A stretch of 11,994 nucleotides of DNA from contig CAYXDX010000050.1 in the NCBI GenBank assembly GCA_964463865.1, positions 1-11,994 of the forward strand. The letters are read 5' to 3'. Below, piece after piece: positions 11,680 through 11,994 of the stretch. The notes beneath the pieces are model-generated. The model saw nothing but the letters and a program-made list of their open reading frames with translations, had not been told where the DNA came from and made no database searches. The stretch comes from Ferroglobus sp964463865 (GTDB taxonomy: Archaea; Halobacteriota; Archaeoglobi; Archaeoglobales; Archaeoglobaceae). The first letter of the stretch is position 1; every line of letters starts with the position of its first letter. The position numbers and the translations under genes are program-made.

Positions 11680-11994
11680 GCTGTCGGTCGAAGACCTAAT
11701 AATGCCGATTTTCGTCGACGAGAACATCTCTTCTCCGAAGGAGATACCCTCGATGCCGGGGTATTATCGCTTGCCTGTAAGCGGAGTTCCGGACGAAGTT
11801 GGAAAAGCTATGGAGCTGGGGATTAAAGCGTTCATATTCTTCGGCATTCCCTCTCACAAGGACGAGATAGGTTCTTCGGCTTTTGACGATGAAGGGGTTA
11901 TTCAGAAAACTCTGAGAGCTGTTAAACGCGAATACGATGACGCCGTTTTGATCACCGACGTTTGCCTCTGCGAATACACGACCCACGGTCACTG
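11609..11994 (+). CDS. hemB: Delta-aminolevulinic acid dehydratase (porphobilinogen synthase), 3' end outside the window
   Basis: This enzyme condenses two 5-aminolevulinates to porphobilinogen, two steps after HemA (the intervening HemL is not here). About 128 residues are seen of a usual 320-330. The frame begins LEFPKLRMRRLRKDKLRPLF, which matches the FP..R.RR opening of the family, continues with KLSVEDLIMPIFVDE and FFGIPSHKDEIGSSAFDDEG, and ends at DVCLCEYTTHGHC, which holds the three cysteines of the catalytic zinc site. I choose TTG 11609 as start because it gives the conserved FP..RMRR segment and has GGAGGTG six bases upstream. ATG 11630 would cut that segment, and GTG 11600 lies within the Shine-Dalgarno. 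The gene therefore overlaps hemA by 71 bp in a different frame, and the two are probably coupled. Confidence 0.93.
   Translation, partial: MEFPKLRMRRLRKDKLRPLFRETKLSVEDLIMPIFVDENISSPKEIPSMPGYYRLPVSGVPDEVGKAMELGIKAFIFFGIPSHKDEIGSSAFDDEGVIQKTLRAVKREYDDAVLITDVCLCEYTTHGH

Noticed and set aside
1..11994. CRISPR, mobile element, toxin-antitoxin, defence island or RNA gene
   Set aside because: No spaced repeats, transposase or integrase, terminal inverted repeats, tRNA-like cloverleaf or rRNA segment was seen; gene content is housekeeping with uniform composition.

Overview
The window reads as ordinary, gene-dense chromosome of a thermophilic euryarchaeon, most likely one of the Archaeoglobales (Archaeoglobus, Ferroglobus or Geoglobus type). 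Reasons: an HMf-type histone, an archaeal NAC protein, archaeal TrmI, a pyruvate:ferredoxin oxidoreductase beta subunit, a glutamyl-tRNA reductase followed by hemB, AT-rich TATA/BRE-like promoters only 20-30 nt before many start codons (leaderless style), and an IMPase followed by NAD kinase in the same order as I recall from A. fulgidus. The genus is an inference, because no rRNA or tRNA is present. No gap exceeds 170 bp. I see no mobile element, CRISPR array, tRNA or rRNA.

Layout. (1) Positions 1-3313, plus strand: a five-gene operon joined by 4-nt ATGA/GTGA stop/start overlaps: porB (5' end lost), an IMPase/FBPase-family phosphatase, NAD kinase, aroE and a 76-residue two-CxxC protein. The left edge is a run of 16 G that looks like an assembly or sequencing artefact. 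(2) 3314-3691: a 168-bp regulatory gap and a histone gene. (3) 3677-4471, minus: a P-loop NTPase of unknown role that overlaps the histone gene tail to tail and diverges from nac at a near-symmetric TATA element. (4) 4521-5587, plus: nac and trmI, overlapping by ATGA. (5) 5584-6405, minus: a spermidine synthase-family aminopropyltransferase whose stop codon interlocks with that of trmI. (6) 6451-9077, minus: a nucleotidyltransferase with a left-handed beta-helix tail, overlapping by ATGA a radical SAM protein with a C-terminal helix-hairpin-helix. (7) 9156-10294, plus: moaC, a coiled-coil protein preceded by a perfect palindrome, and a 60-residue very basic protein. (8) 10372-11994, plus: hemA, then hemB, which probably starts at a TTG inside hemA behind a strong Shine-Dalgarno and runs off the right edge.

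How the genes work together. The clearest functional group is phosphatase, NAD kinase and AroE. The phosphatase-kinase order matches the domain order of the fused IMPase-NAD kinase known from Methanocaldococcus, so the pair may make and remove NADP(H), just upstream of an NADPH-using enzyme. nac and trmI both serve translation. hemA and hemB are the first and third steps from glutamyl-tRNA to porphobilinogen. I do not see a convincing new multi-gene system. The best leads are the NADP(H) pair, the coupled nucleotidyltransferase and radical SAM genes, the small uncharacterised proteins, and several overlapping or symmetric regulatory arrangements.
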